This document shows positions 1 through 13,471 of a DNA stretch of 64,000 nucleotides, in pieces. The stretch is from NCBI RefSeq assembly GCF_017873715.1, contig NZ_JAGGKM010000005.1, forward strand, positions 372,001-436,000. The letters are read 5' to 3'. The DNA comes from Cytobacillus luteolus. GTDB lineage: Bacteria; Bacillota; Bacilli; Bacillales; Bacillaceae_L. A model generated the notes under the pieces. The model saw nothing but the letters and a program-made list of their open reading frames with translations, did no database searches and was not told the DNA's origin. Positions within the stretch are counted from its first letter, which is position 1; every line of letters begins with the position of its first letter. Position numbers and translations under genes: made by a program.

Positions 1-2
1 AT

Positions 3-485
3 GTTGAAAATCAAGCAAATACAATCTGCGCAAAAATGGCAGAGAAGGCAGTAGGTAATTACCGACTTTTACATGTACCAGATGTTGTAAGTCCTGATGC
101 CTATCAATCTTTTGTAGCAGAACCCTCTATCCAAGATGTCCTTGATCTAATTAAGTCCTCAAGTATTGTTGTTCATGGTATTGGAGATGCTATAACAATG
201 GCAGAACGTAGAAAAACCTCTCCAGAGGATGTACAGAAAATCATAGCGTCACATGGAGTTGCCGAGGCATTTGGTTATTATTTTAACCAAGAGGGTATTG
301 TTGTTCATAAGGTTCAAACGATTGGTATTCAGCTTGAGCATTTAGACAAAATTGAACATGTTATTGCGGTTGCGGGTGGTGCTTCAAAGGCTAAGGCAAT
401 TGAATCATACATGAAGCAAGCGCCTCATTCCATTTTAATTACAGATGAAGGTGCTGCCAATCAATTGGTAGAATCACATACTTAA
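3..485 (+). CDS. cggR: Central glycolytic genes regulator CggR, C-terminal part (5' end outside window)
   Basis: The reading frame is open from base 3, so the gene begins before the window; the ATG at 36 is internal. The 160 residues visible are the end of the SorC/DeoR-type effector-binding domain. They include the run VVHGIGDAITMAERR and a glycine-rich VAGGASKAKAI segment expected of the sugar-phosphate pocket. CggR is known to repress the gapA operon in Bacillus and to release DNA on binding fructose-1,6-bisphosphate. It lies 40 nt upstream of gapA, which is the conserved order. The operator lies upstream of cggR and is not in the window. Identification rests on sequence plus synteny and is firm. 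Confidence 0.93.
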   Translation, partial: VENQANTICAKMAEKAVGNYRLLHVPDVVSPDAYQSFVAEPSIQDVLDLIKSSSIVVHGIGDAITMAERRKTSPEDVQKIIASHGVAEAFGYYFNQEGIVVHKVQTIGIQLEHLDKIEHVIAVAGGASKAKAIESYMKQAPHSILITDEGAANQLVESHT

Positions 486-501
486 AATTATTAATGTTTA
501 G

Positions 502-1533
<1,032 letters not shown>

Positions 1534-1569
1534 GATCGTTCTTCTGTCGAAAAATAGCCTTGGATTTTC

Positions 1570-1599
1570 TTGGTATATTAACCAAACTAATACTATAAT
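1570..1599 (+). promoter_or_regulatory. Possible sigma-A promoter between gapA and pgk
   Basis: TTGGTA (1570-1575), an 18-bp spacer, then TATAAT (1594-1599). A transcript would start near 1606 and meet the hairpin at 1621 almost at once. It may therefore be chance, or feed pgk only by read-through. Weak evidence. Confidence 0.25.
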
Positions 1600-1620
1600 A
1601 GATGTTGGTGTTAAACAAAG

Positions 1621-1652
1621 GGGAGAGGGGCAGATACCCCTCTCCTATTTTT
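1621..1652 (+). terminator. Terminator-like hairpin after gapA
   Basis: GGAGAGGGG (1622-1630), loop of 6, CCCCTCTCC (1637-1645), then TATTTTT. Nine perfect base pairs. It lies inside the operon, so it is probably a partial terminator or an mRNA-stabilising 3' end for gapA. Confidence 0.8.
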
Positions 1653-1664
1653 AAGTATTAGAGG

Positions 1665-1811
1665 TTGTTCAAAAAGTCCGGGAAAAATAACTGTCGAATT
1701 TCTTCGTCAGCTTGCTCCTCCACTCCTCACGTATTATAAGCATACGCTCTGGTGCTCGGAGGCTGCACTTCCTCGAACTTCTCGGCTCTTTTTGTCCTCC
1801 TTCTTGAACAA
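1665..1811. repeat. MITE-like inverted-repeat element inside the glycolytic operon
   Basis: Begins TTGTTCAAAAAG (1665-1676) and ends CTTCTTGAACAA (1800-1811), which are inverted copies of each other with one mismatch. The roughly 147-bp body can fold further (CCTC and GAGG arms around 1720-1770). It encodes nothing convincing. From memory, very similar sequences recur between genes of Bacillaceae, so I read it as a non-autonomous mobile or palindromic repeat. It ends about 25 bp before the pgk start codon. Confidence 0.6.
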
Positions 1812-1836
1812 ACAATATGGAAACGGAGGGTATTAA

Positions 1837-3021
1837 ATGAACAAAAAATCGGTTAGAGATATCGAAGTAAATGGAAAACGAGTATTTTGCCGTGTTGATT
1901 TTAATGTTCCGATGAAAGATGGCGCAGTTTCAGATGATACAAGAATCCGCGCAGCACTTCCTACCATTCAGTTTTTAACTGAAAAAGGCGCGAAGGTAAT
2001 ATTAGCTAGTCATCTAGGACGTCCCAAGGGTGAGGTTGTTGAGGAAATGCGCTTAACAGCAGTGGCTGGACGTTTAAGTGAACTGTTAGGAAAAGAAGTA
2101 CATAAAACAGATGAAGCGTATGGGGATTCGGTAAAACAGAAGATTGAGGAATTGAATCAAGGTGATGTTTTACTACTTGAAAATGTACGTTTTTATCCTG
2201 GAGAAGAAAAGAACGATTCAGAATTAGCAAAGTCTTTTGCAGAGTTAGCAGATATTTATGTAAACGATGCCTTTGGTGCAGCACACCGAGCTCATGCATC
2301 AACAGAAGGAATTGCGAATTACCTACCAGCTGTATCAGGTTTATTAATGGAAAAAGAACTTGAGGTATTAGGTAAAGCTCTATCAAACCCAGATAGACCA
2401 TTTACAGCAATCATTGGTGGAGCAAAGGTTAAAGATAAAATCGGAGTGATCGAAAACCTACTAGAAAAAGTTGATAACTTAATTATCGGTGGTGGACTAG
2501 CTTATACATTTGTAAAAGCACAAGGCCATGAAGTAGGTAAGTCACTTCTAGAGGAAGATAAAGTTGATTTAGCAAGGTCCTTTATGGAAAAAGCAAAAGA
2601 AAAAGGCGTTAAATTCTACATGCCGGTTGATGCTGTCGTTGCAGATGACTTTTCAAATGATGCAAATACAAAAGTAGTTGCAATCGATTCGATTCCATTT
2701 GATTGGGAAGCCTTGGATATTGGACCTGAAACTAGCAAATTATATAGTGATGTGATTGCTAACTCTAAACTAGTTATTTGGAACGGACCAATGGGCGTGT
2801 TTGAACTAGAAGCATTTGCAAATGGTACGAAGTCTGTAGCACAAGCACTTGCTAATGCAGAAAATACATACACCGTCATAGGTGGTGGAGATTCTGCAGC
2901 AGCTGTTGAGAAATTTAATTATGCAGAAAAAATGGACCACATCTCAACAGGCGGAGGAGCATCCCTAGAATTCATGGAAGGCAAAGCACTTCCAGGAGTG
3001 GTTGCTTTAAACGATCGCTAA
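1837..3021 (+). CDS. pgk: Phosphoglycerate kinase
   Basis: 394 aa, full length. It transfers phosphate from 1,3-bisphosphoglycerate to ADP. The family signature [11 protein letters not shown] is at about residues 19-29, the substrate-binding HLGRPKG is at about 59-65, and the C-terminal nucleotide-binding [11 protein letters not shown] is present. Start follows CGGAGGG at good spacing. It lies 303 nt after gapA, an unusually long gap that holds a hairpin and a MITE-like repeat, and 31 nt before tpiA. Confidence 0.98.
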   Translation: MNKKSVRDIEVNGKRVFCRVDFNVPMKDGAVSDDTRIRAALPTIQFLTEKGAKVILASHLGRPKGEVVEEMRLTAVAGRLSELLGKEVHKTDEAYGDSVKQKIEELNQGDVLLLENVRFYPGEEKNDSELAKSFAELADIYVNDAFGAAHRAHASTEGIANYLPAVSGLLMEKELEVLGKALSNPDRPFTAIIGGAKVKDKIGVIENLLEKVDNLIIGGGLAYTFVKAQGHEVGKSLLEEDKVDLARSFMEKAKEKGVKFYMPVDAVVADDFSNDANTKVVAIDSIPFDWEALDIGPETSKLYSDVIANSKLVIWNGPMGVFELEAFANGTKSVAQALANAENTYTVIGGGDSAAAVEKFNYAEKMDHISTGGGASLEFMEGKALPGVVALNDR

Positions 3022-3040
3022 TTTTTAAAAAACGAAATGA

Positions 3041-6654
<3,614 letters not shown>

Positions 6655-6660
6655 TAAAAA

Positions 6661-6700
6661 AACTGGTATCAAGGCTCTTGTCCTTGATACCAGTTTTTTT
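6661..6700. terminator. Bidirectional terminator between eno and a convergent small gene
   Basis: AACTGGTATCAAGG (6661-6674), loop of 7, CCTTGATACCAGTT (6682-6695), then T5. The upstream A-run provides a T-run on the minus strand. The opposing gene's stop codon lies at its edge. Confidence 0.93.
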
Positions 6701-6842
6701 AATAAACTCCTTTTTCATTCTTACTCCTCTTACTCTTTGCCTCTTTTTCATGTCCTTTTACTTTCGGTTCATTTTCACCTAAGTAGATGCGCTGATATTT
6801 CTTTGAAGTTTCAAGTAACTCGTCATAATTCTCATTAATCAT
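6699..6842 (-). CDS. Small basic hypothetical protein (47 aa)
   Basis: An ATG start preceded by GAGGGGGGGTGA at good spacing and a stop abutting the shared terminator support a real gene. The product is highly charged and hydrophilic: an acidic N-terminal third (starting MINENYDELLE) and a lysine-rich tail (KGHEKEAKSKRSKNEK). There is no membrane segment or cysteine. It is convergent with eno and divergent from secG. I do not recognise the family and assign no function. Confidence 0.55.
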   Translation of the reverse strand: MINENYDELLETSKKYQRIYLGENEPKVKGHEKEAKSKRSKNEKGVY

Positions 6843-6968
6843 GTTTGTTCACCCCCCTCATAATTTGCTCAGAAAGTAAGAGAACAAAGATGGTAGTTTA
6901 ACCCACTACAGACCGAGCACCGGACTGATTCCATGATGCGAAAAATACCTGTGAATGAAAGCTATTGT

Positions 6969-6987
6969 CCACAAACCTAATTTGTGG
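6969..6987. promoter_or_regulatory. Inverted repeat upstream of secG
   Basis: CCACAAA, 5-nt spacer, TTTGTGG: a perfect 7-bp dyad about 115 bp before secG. It could be an operator or a hairpin. No T-run follows. Confidence 0.3.
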
Positions 6988-7100
6988 TACATTTAAACTA
7001 CTGCTAAATGTGTTTAGGAAACAATTTTATTCTTATTCACGGTGATTACCCACGCCTTGGGTTTTCACAAGCCCATGTCTTATCAGGAGGTGTTGACTTA

Positions 7101-7337
7101 ATGCTACACACATTACTTATTACATTACTTGTTATTGTAAGTATTGGTTTAATTGTATCTGTTTTACTTCAATCAGGGAAAAGTGCTGGTCTTTCTGGAG
7201 CGATTTCAGGTGGAGCTGAACAACTATTTGGTAAACAAAAGGCTCGTGGTCTTGATGCAGTTTTACAAAAAGCTACGATTGTTCTATCAGTACTATTCTT
7301 TGTACTAACAATTGCAGTTTCATATGTAGGTTTATAA
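7101..7337 (+). CDS. secG: Preprotein translocase subunit SecG
   Basis: 78 aa with two hydrophobic segments (about residues 3-23 and 53-75), the SecG topology. It is the small accessory subunit of SecYEG at the plasma membrane. The conserved loop [18 protein letters not shown] between the two segments is diagnostic. I chose the ATG at 7101 because AGGAGGTG lies 8-9 nt before it; an earlier in-frame ATG at 7008 would add residues atypical of SecG. The secG-est-rnr-smpB-ssrA order is the Bacillus arrangement. Confidence 0.95.
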   Translation: MLHTLLITLLVIVSIGLIVSVLLQSGKSAGLSGAISGGAEQLFGKQKARGLDAVLQKATIVLSVLFFVLTIAVSYVGL

Positions 7338-7354
7338 TTACCGGATATTACTTT

Positions 7355-7392
7355 AAAAGGGTCTGACCACATTGTAGGTCTGGCCCTTTTTT
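7355..7392 (+). terminator. Terminator after secG
   Basis: AAAAGGGTCTGACC (7355-7368) pairs with GGTCTGGCCCTTTT (7377-7390) with minor mismatches, followed by Ts. Confidence 0.8.
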
Positions 7393-7413
7393 ATGTAATT
7401 AGAGGGTATTTTT

Positions 7414-7494
7414 CAAACGTTTGTTTAAAAATAGAAGGAATTCAATCAAACGTTTGTTTAAAAAAAGGCGAAATTTAATTAAACGTTTGTTTGA
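7414..7494. promoter_or_regulatory. Three operator-like palindromes at 33-bp spacing upstream of est
   Basis: CAAACGTTTGTTTA at 7414-7427, the same 14-mer at 7447-7460, and TAAACGTTTGTTTGA at 7480-7494. The core AAACGTTT is palindromic. The starts are 33 bp apart, about three helical turns, so bound dimers would sit on one face. The form resembles sites of TetR-family repressors, but no regulator gene is adjacent. Confidence 0.6.
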
Positions 7495-7519
7495 ATTTAC
7501 GATTTTTACTCACTATTTA
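7491..7519 (+). promoter_or_regulatory. Probable est promoter overlapping the third palindrome
   Basis: TTGAAT (7491-7496), 17-bp spacer, TATTTA (7514-7519). The -35 box lies within the third operator-like site, which would let a bound repressor block polymerase. Confidence 0.45.
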
Positions 7520-7520
7520 T

Positions 7521-7574
7521 AGAGGAATCATAAGAAAGTCCAAATGCCGGCTTTTTCAAAGATCAGATTCCTCT
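7521..7574 (+). other. Leader inverted repeat before est
   Basis: AGAGGAATC (7521-7529) and GATTCCTCT (7566-7574) are perfect complements and enclose 36 nt in the presumed est 5' untranslated region. It may be a structured RNA leader. I recognise no riboswitch class. Confidence 0.35.
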
Positions 7575-7640
7575 TAATTGCATCGAATAAAAGCATATGA
7601 TAATAATGAAACTATACTATCACGAAGGAGTAATCGTTTT

Positions 7641-8381
7641 ATGAAAAGAGTAGTACCGAAGCCTTTCTTTTTTGAAGGAGGAGATAAGGCGGTCTTGCTT
7701 TTGCACGGGTTTACCGGAAACTCGGCTGATGTTCGAATGTTAGGTCGTTTTCTAGAAGGAAAAGGATATACATGTCATGCGCCTCAATACAAAGGACATG
7801 GCGTACCACCAGAAGAACTTGTCCATACAGGTCCTGAAGATTGGTGGCAGGATGTTATGGGTGGCTATGAATTTTTAAAAGAAAAAGGGTATGAAAATAT
7901 CGCGGCAGTTGGATTGTCTCTAGGTGGGGTATTTTCCTTAAAATTGGGTTACACTGTACCTATAAAGGGAATTGTACCAATGTGTGCACCTATGTATATC
8001 AAAAGTGAAGAGGTTATGTATAACGGAATTCTAGATTATGCGAGAGAATACAAAAAATATGAAGGTAAATCACCTGAAGAAATTGAAACTGAAATGATTG
8101 AATTTCAAAAAACACCAATGAATACATTGAAAGCCCTACAAGAGCTAATCTCTGATGTTCGTAATCATGTAGACCATATTTATTCACCAACGTTTGTTGT
8201 ACAGTCAAGACATGATCATATGATTAATACGGATAGTGCTAATATAATTTATAACGAAGTTGAGTCAGATCAGAAATTGATCAATTGGTATGAGGAATCA
8301 GGTCATGTTATTACTCTTGATAAAGAGCGTGAACAATTACATGAAGATGTATTTCAATTTTTAGAATCACTAGACTGGTAA
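7641..8381 (+). CDS. est: Carboxylesterase / monoacylglycerol lipase-like alpha/beta hydrolase
   Basis: 246 aa, the length of Bacillus and Geobacillus Est (B. subtilis YvaK). It hydrolyses short to medium acyl esters in the cytoplasm. LLLHGFTGN carries the oxyanion-hole HGF, the nucleophile elbow is GLSLGG, and the acid and base residues are in ARHD/SRHDHMI and [10 protein letters not shown] place the start at 7641, which has GAAGGAG 9 nt upstream and matches the family N terminus; the upstream ATG at 7578 would add a tail with no RBS. It lies 11 nt before rnr and is probably cotranscribed. Confidence 0.93.
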   Translation: MKRVVPKPFFFEGGDKAVLLLHGFTGNSADVRMLGRFLEGKGYTCHAPQYKGHGVPPEELVHTGPEDWWQDVMGGYEFLKEKGYENIAAVGLSLGGVFSLKLGYTVPIKGIVPMCAPMYIKSEEVMYNGILDYAREYKKYEGKSPEEIETEMIEFQKTPMNTLKALQELISDVRNHVDHIYSPTFVVQSRHDHMINTDSANIIYNEVESDQKLINWYEESGHVITLDKEREQLHEDVFQFLESLDW

Positions 8382-8392
8382 GGAGGGATAGA

Positions 8393-10720
8393 ATGGATCA
8401 AGAAATTAGGCAGCATATAGATAAGCTACTTTCTTTTATGAAAGAAGAGGCATACAAGCCATTAACTGTTCAAGAATTAGAAGAGGCATTTGGTATTCAA
8501 GATTCGTCAGAGTTTAAAGAGTTTGTTAAAGCACTAGTTGTAATGGAAGAAAAGGGGTACGTCGTTAGAACGAGAAGCAATCGTTATGGACTACCTGAAA
8601 AAATGAATCTTGTCCGTGGGAAGTTAACTGGACATGCTAAAGGGTTTGCTTTTGTTATACCTGAAGATAAAACAATGGATGATGTGTTTGTACCACCACC
8701 TGATATGAACAATGCCATGCATGGTGATATAGTACTCGTTCGAATTAACACTGAGGCTTCGGGCGCACGTAAAGAGGGAACCATTGTTAGAATCATTGAA
8801 CGTGGTGTAACAGAAATTGTAGGAACGTATACTGAGAGTAGAAACTTTGGGTTTGTAATTCCAGATGACAAGAAGATTGCCAATGATATTTTTATTCCAA
8901 AGGAAGCTACAAATGGTGCAGCAGAGGGGCATAAGGTAGTTGTAAAGCTAACAACTTACCCTGAAGGCCGAATGAGTGCTGAGGGTGAAGTAATCCAAAT
9001 TCTTGGTCATAAAAATGACCCGGGTGTAGATATCATTTCTGTTATACATAAGCACGGTTTACCTCAGGAATTCCCGAAAGAGGCATTAGATCAAGCAATA
9101 AGTGTACCTGATACAATTAATGAGGCTGAAATTAAAAACCGAAAAGACCTCCGTGACCAAGTCATTGTTACCATTGACGGAGCAGATGCGAAGGACTTAG
9201 ATGATGCTGTTACTGTTACAAAACTGGAAAACGGTAACTATAAATTAGGTGTTCATATTGCTGACGTTACTCATTATGTTACTGAGGGCTCTCCGATTGA
9301 CAAAGAAGCGAGTGACCGTGGAACGAGCATTTACTTAGTTGACCGAGTAATTCCGATGATTCCTCACCGTCTATCGAATGGGATTTGTTCATTAAATCCG
9401 CAAGTTGATCGATTAACACTATCTTGTGATATGGAAATTAATAGTGAAGGTGCCGTTGTAAAACATGAAATCTTCCAAAGTGTGATTAAAACGACAGAAC
9501 GTATGACTTATTCAGATGTGAACAAAATTCTTGTTGATAAGGATGAAGAAGTCAGAGGTCGTTATGATTCACTCGTTCCGATGTTTGAGGAAATGGAAGT
9601 ACTCGCTCAAATCCTTCGTGAAAAAAGGATGAAGCGTGGTGCAATTGATTTTGATTTTAAAGAAGCTAAAGTACTAGTAGATGACGAAGGAAAGCCAACA
9701 GAAGTTGTACTTCGTGAGCGTTCAGTGGCAGAAAAGCTGATTGAAGAATTCATGTTAGCTGCTAATGAAACAGTAGCTGAGCATTTCCATTGGATGAATG
9801 TTCCGTTCATTTACCGTATCCATGAAGATCCTAATGAAGAGAAACTAAGAAGGTTCTTAGAGTTTATTACGAACTTTGGTTATGTTGTTAAAGGAACTGG
9901 GAACTCGATTCATCCGCGTGCTTTACAGGAAATTATTGAATCTGTTCAAGGGCAACCAGAAGAAATGGTTGTATCAACCATTATGCTTCGTTCGATGAAG
10001 CAGGCAAAATATGATCCTGAGAGCTTAGGTCACTTTGGATTATCAACAGATTACTATACACATTTCACATCACCAATTCGACGTTACCCAGACTTAATTG
10101 TCCACCGTTTGATTAGAACGTACTTAATCAATGGCGAAATTGATAGTGGTACACAGGCGAAATGGAAAGATAAATTAGCAGGTATCGCTGAGCACTCTTC
10201 TAATATGGAGCGTCGTGCAGTTGAGGCAGAGCGTGAAACAGATAGCATGAAGAAAGCAGAATACATGCTTGATAAAATTGGTGAAGAATATGATGGGATT
10301 ATTAGCTCTGTAACAAACTTCGGAATGTTCGTTGAGCTTCCGAATACGATTGAAGGGCTAGTACATGTTAGTTATTTAACGGATGACTACTATCGTTATG
10401 ATGAGCGTCATTTAGCGATGATTGGTGAACGAACTGGAAATGTATTTAGAATCGGAGACGAAATTACCGTTCGTGTTGTAAATGTTAATAAAGATGAGCG
10501 TTCCATTGATTTTGAAGTAGTGGGCATGAAAGGGTCACGCCGTCCACTTTCAAAAGAAGCTCCGAAGGTTATTAGAGCGGATAGAGGACCAAGTCGCCGT
10601 AAAAAGACAGACACCAAGACTTCTGAAAAACAAGGTGATCCAAATAAACCACCAAAGAAGAAGAAAAAGTTTTATGATAATGTACCAAAGCAAAAGAGTA
10701 GAAAGCGTAAACGCAAGTAA
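8393..10720 (+). CDS. rnr: Ribonuclease R (3'-5' exoribonuclease)
   Basis: 775 aa, matching RNase R. Domain order: N-terminal winged-helix region (about 1-70), two cold-shock OB folds (about 70-220), catalytic RNB domain (about 245-580), S1 domain (about 625-710) and a Lys/Arg-rich tail. The RNB metal site is seen in [12 protein letters not shown]. It degrades structured RNA and, with SmpB and tmRNA encoded downstream, removes non-stop mRNAs. RBS AAGGAGGG lies between est and the ATG. Confidence 0.97.
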   Translation: MDQEIRQHIDKLLSFMKEEAYKPLTVQELEEAFGIQDSSEFKEFVKALVVMEEKGYVVRTRSNRYGLPEKMNLVRGKLTGHAKGFAFVIPEDKTMDDVFVPPPDMNNAMHGDIVLVRINTEASGARKEGTIVRIIERGVTEIVGTYTESRNFGFVIPDDKKIANDIFIPKEATNGAAEGHKVVVKLTTYPEGRMSAEGEVIQILGHKNDPGVDIISVIHKHGLPQEFPKEALDQAISVPDTINEAEIKNRKDLRDQVIVTIDGADAKDLDDAVTVTKLENGNYKLGVHIADVTHYVTEGSPIDKEASDRGTSIYLVDRVIPMIPHRLSNGICSLNPQVDRLTLSCDMEINSEGAVVKHEIFQSVIKTTERMTYSDVNKILVDKDEEVRGRYDSLVPMFEEMEVLAQILREKRMKRGAIDFDFKEAKVLVDDEGKPTEVVLRERSVAEKLIEEFMLAANETVAEHFHWMNVPFIYRIHEDPNEEKLRRFLEFITNFGYVVKGTGNSIHPRALQEIIESVQGQPEEMVVSTIMLRSMKQAKYDPESLGHFGLSTDYYTHFTSPIRRYPDLIVHRLIRTYLINGEIDSGTQAKWKDKLAGIAEHSSNMERRAVEAERETDSMKKAEYMLDKIGEEYDGIISSVTNFGMFVELPNTIEGLVHVSYLTDDYYRYDERHLAMIGERTGNVFRIGDEITVRVVNVNKDERSIDFEVVGMKGSRRPLSKEAPKVIRADRGPSRRKKTDTKTSEKQGDPNKPPKKKKKFYDNVPKQKSRKRKRK

Positions 10721-10725
10721 AGATT

Positions 10726-10760
10726 AACCCCTTAGGAAAATACCTAAGGGGTTTCTGTTT
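10726..10760. terminator. Terminator between convergent rnr and serine acetyltransferase gene
   Basis: AACCCCTTAGG (10726-10736), 6-nt loop, CCTAAGGGGTT (10743-10753), then TCTGTTT. Confidence 0.85.
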
Positions 10761-10762
10761 AG

Positions 10763-11416
10763 TTACATCACTCTTTTTATCTTCTGACTAGACTGCTGAT
10801 GTTGTAAAAGTATTTTCTCAAGTTCAAGCTCAATTCCTGTCAGTTGATCGCCAATTGGATCCGGTAGATTGCAATGGTTTAAATCTTTTTGGACTTTGAT
10901 ACCATTTTGGATAACGACACGTCCAGGTATGCCGACAACGGTTGAGTTAGAAGGTACTTCATGTAGTACGACTGAACCAGCTCCAATTTTTGAGTTTTCA
11001 CCTACTGTGATTGAACCAAGAACTTTGGCGCCAGAAGCAATTAGAACATTGTCCATAATAGTTGGATGTCTCTTTCCTTTTTCCTTCCCTGTGCCTCCGA
11101 GTGTAACACCTTGATAAATGGTAACATCATTTCCTATTTCACAGGTTTCCCCAATAACAACACCCATTCCATGATCGATAAAGAAACGCTTGCCGATTTT
11201 AGCTCCTGGATGAATTTCAATACCGGTAAAGAAACGAGAAATTTGAGAAATTAATCGTGCTATAAAGTAAAACCTCTTTCTATAAAATTTATGAGCAATA
11301 CGGTGAGACCAAATAGCATGTATACCAGAATAGGTTAGTATCACTTCTAAAACACTTTTAGCAGAGGGGTCTTGCTCGAACACCATATTTATATCCTCTT
11401 TCATGGTTATTAACAT
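10763..11416 (-). CDS. cysE: Serine O-acetyltransferase
   Basis: 217 aa, similar in length to Bacillus CysE. It makes O-acetylserine from serine and acetyl-CoA, the first committed step of cysteine synthesis. The left-handed beta-helix hexapeptide repeats span about residues 70-160. The catalytic segment [16 protein letters not shown] and the acetyl-CoA loop [12 protein letters not shown] are intact. Start: AGGAGG lies 9 nt before the ATG. In B. subtilis cysE sits in the gltX-cysE-cysS operon; here it stands alone. I saw no T-box in its leader. Confidence 0.93.
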   Translation of the reverse strand: MLITMKEDINMVFEQDPSAKSVLEVILTYSGIHAIWSHRIAHKFYRKRFYFIARLISQISRFFTGIEIHPGAKIGKRFFIDHGMGVVIGETCEIGNDVTIYQGVTLGGTGKEKGKRHPTIMDNVLIASGAKVLGSITVGENSKIGAGSVVLHEVPSNSTVVGIPGRVVIQNGIKVQKDLNHCNLPDPIGDQLTGIELELEKILLQHQQSSQKIKRVM

Positions 11417-11605
11417 CTATTTCTTCCTCCTAAAAACCTTTTTGGTTAATTGTTCTATATTTATAGAACTTATTTATATTTTTCATTATATTAAAACCGG
11501 AAATAAAATCAATAATTTTGCTTACTTAAATTAAAAGTAGTTTATTGTTCATGTTAATCAGGATATACTCTACCTAACAACAACTACTAAAAAGGACGGA
11601 GAATT

Positions 11606-12184
11606 GTGGTGAAACCCTTAAAGAAAATTTGTATATTTTGTGGATCGAGTTTTGGAAATTCCTCTATCTATCAAGAAAAGGTTAATGAATTAGGGACAAT
11701 TTTAGCAAAAAGAAACGTAGAGTTAGTCTATGGCGGTGGAAATGTTGGTTTAATGGGGGAAATTTCTCGATCGGTTCTTGCTCATGGAGGACGTGTAACT
11801 GGGGTTATCCCAGAAGTTATTTATCAAAATGTTGAACATATTGAGCTTACGGAGCTATTTGTAGTTAAAGATATGCATGAGAGGAAAGCGAAGATGTATG
11901 ATCTTTCTGATGGGTTTATAGCGTTACCAGGCGGCATTGGAACACTAGAGGAATTGGCTGAAGTGATGACATGGTATCAAATTGGATACCATCAAAAACC
12001 AATTGGAATTTATAATGTAAATGGTTTTTATGATGGTCTTCTTGACACGTTTAAGCACATGATTAATGAAGGTTTTCTAAAGAAAGAGTATATAGATTCA
12101 CTTGTAATCTCGGATGATCCAGATTCACTCCTTGAGAAAATGTCGAATCAAGAGATGAACTCCATTAATAAATGGACAAAGTAA
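11606..12184 (+). CDS. LOG-family phosphoribohydrolase (TIGR00730-type)
   Basis: 192 aa Rossmann-fold protein of the lysine-decarboxylase-like/LOG family. The hallmark motif ALPGGIGTLEELAEV is present, as are the nucleotide-binding YGGGNVGLMG and the conserved MHERKAKM. Characterised relatives cleave nucleoside 5'-monophosphates to base plus ribose 5-phosphate, including cytokinin riboside monophosphates. The Bacillus homologue is YvdD; the physiological substrate is unknown. Start is GTG at 11606 (or the next codon, also GTG), after GGACGGAG. Confidence 0.9.
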   Translation: MVKPLKKICIFCGSSFGNSSIYQEKVNELGTILAKRNVELVYGGGNVGLMGEISRSVLAHGGRVTGVIPEVIYQNVEHIELTELFVVKDMHERKAKMYDLSDGFIALPGGIGTLEELAEVMTWYQIGYHQKPIGIYNVNGFYDGLLDTFKHMINEGFLKKEYIDSLVISDDPDSLLEKMSNQEMNSINKWTK

Positions 12185-12263
12185 GCGGGTAACAGTTGCC
12201 TAATGCAAACAGTAAAACATGTATAGGGAGTCGCCTGTCAAACGATATCTAGAAAGGTATTTT

Positions 12264-12761
12264 TTACTCCCTTATATATTCATAAAAATAAACCAAAACT
12301 GTTTGAACTAATAGATAAATTGGTATGGAATAGGTAAGTTGATATCCTGATTTATAGGTAAACACATCAAACTTAACATTAATCCACTCAAACAGTATTC
12401 CAGCTAACGTCCAAAGTGCGATATAGAAGATTGTTTTTATCCCATTAATATCCCATTTAACATAATAATAGATAAACAAGTATCCAAATGGACCATATAC
12501 TAAATAAGCAAATAAATCCATCACGGTATACTTTGGTCCATCCATAATATCATAAAAGTCAAAAGGGGCTGCCCCAATTGTGCTATCAAATAGACTTGCA
12601 AATAAAATTCCGATAAAGATTAATAAGAAGCTCACAAAACGATTTGAAAACAATTTAGGCAGTATTAAAATAACACCATAAAATACAACTACTGCAGCAA
12701 TAATAAAGAAATCGTTTCTACCAAAACTATTTTCTACAAAAGGTATTGCATTGGCTATCAT
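12264..12761 (-). CDS. Integral membrane protein, unknown function (second gene of a pair)
   Basis: 165 aa from the ATG at 12761, with AGGGTGG upstream; a longer GTG start at 12770 is possible. About five hydrophobic segments are seen (roughly residues 15-33, 40-58, 82-100, 110-128, 140-158), with a conserved-looking WxxxGxxFEWxN segment near the C terminus. This resembles the small multi-spanning CBO0543-type membrane proteins of spore formers, but I am not sure. Start and stop overlap the upstream gene as TGATG, so the two are translationally coupled. Confidence 0.65.
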   Translation of the reverse strand: MIANAIPFVENSFGRNDFFIIAAVVVFYGVILILPKLFSNRFVSFLLIFIGILFASLFDSTIGAAPFDFYDIMDGPKYTVMDLFAYLVYGPFGYLFIYYYVKWDINGIKTIFYIALWTLAGILFEWINVKFDVFTYKSGYQLTYSIPIYLLVQTVLVYFYEYIRE

Positions 12762-13219
12762 CACGTCCACCCTATCTTTTTAAACAATCTCAGACAACCA
12801 TAAGATAATAGTAAAAGACCAAACAGATAGCATATTGTAAAGAAAAAGTTCCAGGTTTTATAGCTAATAATTTCAAGTTTTAAGTTTAGAGCTTCAAGAA
12901 CCATTAATATACCCAGTGATAGTAATAAAGCGATTATCTGCCCTTTTCCTACATCCCTTTTAAAAATCTTATTTAAACAGTAGGAAACAAGTAGTGGATT
13001 TAGAAAACTTCTATGTAGTATATAACTACTGTATCTAACTAGTTCGTGTGAGATACTGACAAGATTAAATGTCTCTGAAACAAGTAAATAACTATGAGTA
13101 TTCACTGTAGACACCAGCATAAAGACAAACATGATTTCTCTATTTCCAATCACCTTTTTATCAACTATTACTAAACCTAATACAAACCACATTATTACTA
13201 TATAGATCACCAAAGACAT
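12761..13219 (-). CDS. Integral membrane protein, unknown function (first gene of a pair)
   Basis: 152 aa, four hydrophobic stretches with short polar loops and a basic C terminus (FKKIGWT). ATG is preceded by AGGTGG at 6-nt spacing. Coupled by TGATG to the next membrane gene, so the two products may form a complex or be paralogues that share topology. No catalytic motif is visible and I assign no function. The pair lies between rnr and smpB, which are neighbours in B. subtilis. Confidence 0.6.
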   Translation of the reverse strand: MSLVIYIVIMWFVLGLVIVDKKVIGNREIMFVFMLVSTVNTHSYLLVSETFNLVSISHELVRYSSYILHRSFLNPLLVSYCLNKIFKRDVGKGQIIALLLSLGILMVLEALNLKLEIISYKTWNFFFTICYLFGLLLLSYGCLRLFKKIGWT

Positions 13220-13412
13220 AATAAACCACCTAGTTTGGTTTTTTATAATATGTATTTATTCATGCTTATTTATTCTTCTAAATTAAAGTATGTTTTCAAT
13301 TAGACTGTACTTACTTTAGCTAATTAATATGGAAAAGGCACGCTTTGGGGTGCATTAGAGATACATTTTATTTTAAAAATTTAGTTACAACGGTAGGTTT
13401 GGAACCCGTCAT

Positions 13413-13441
13413 TTGAAATAAGAGGTTATTTTTGTTAAAAT
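13413..13441 (+). promoter_or_regulatory. Probable sigma-A promoter for smpB
   Basis: TTGAAA (13413-13418), 17-bp spacer, TAAAAT (13436-13441), 31 bp before the smpB start codon. It fits the fact that smpB here has lost its usual rnr neighbour. Confidence 0.6.
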
Positions 13442-13471
13442 GATAGGTACCGTTTGTAAGGGGGAAGTGCG

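Noticed and set aside
6850-7080. tRNA or known small RNA upstream of secG
   Set aside because: No cloverleaf or known RNA motif could be folded by eye; only a 7-bp dyad is evident.
7008-7100. Longer SecG start at 7008
   Set aside because: The added residues are not hydrophobic or family-like, and AGGAGGTG points to 7101.
11417-11605. T-box or S-box leader upstream of cysE
   Set aside because: I found no specifier-loop or antiterminator consensus (such as TGGNACCGCG) in this interval.
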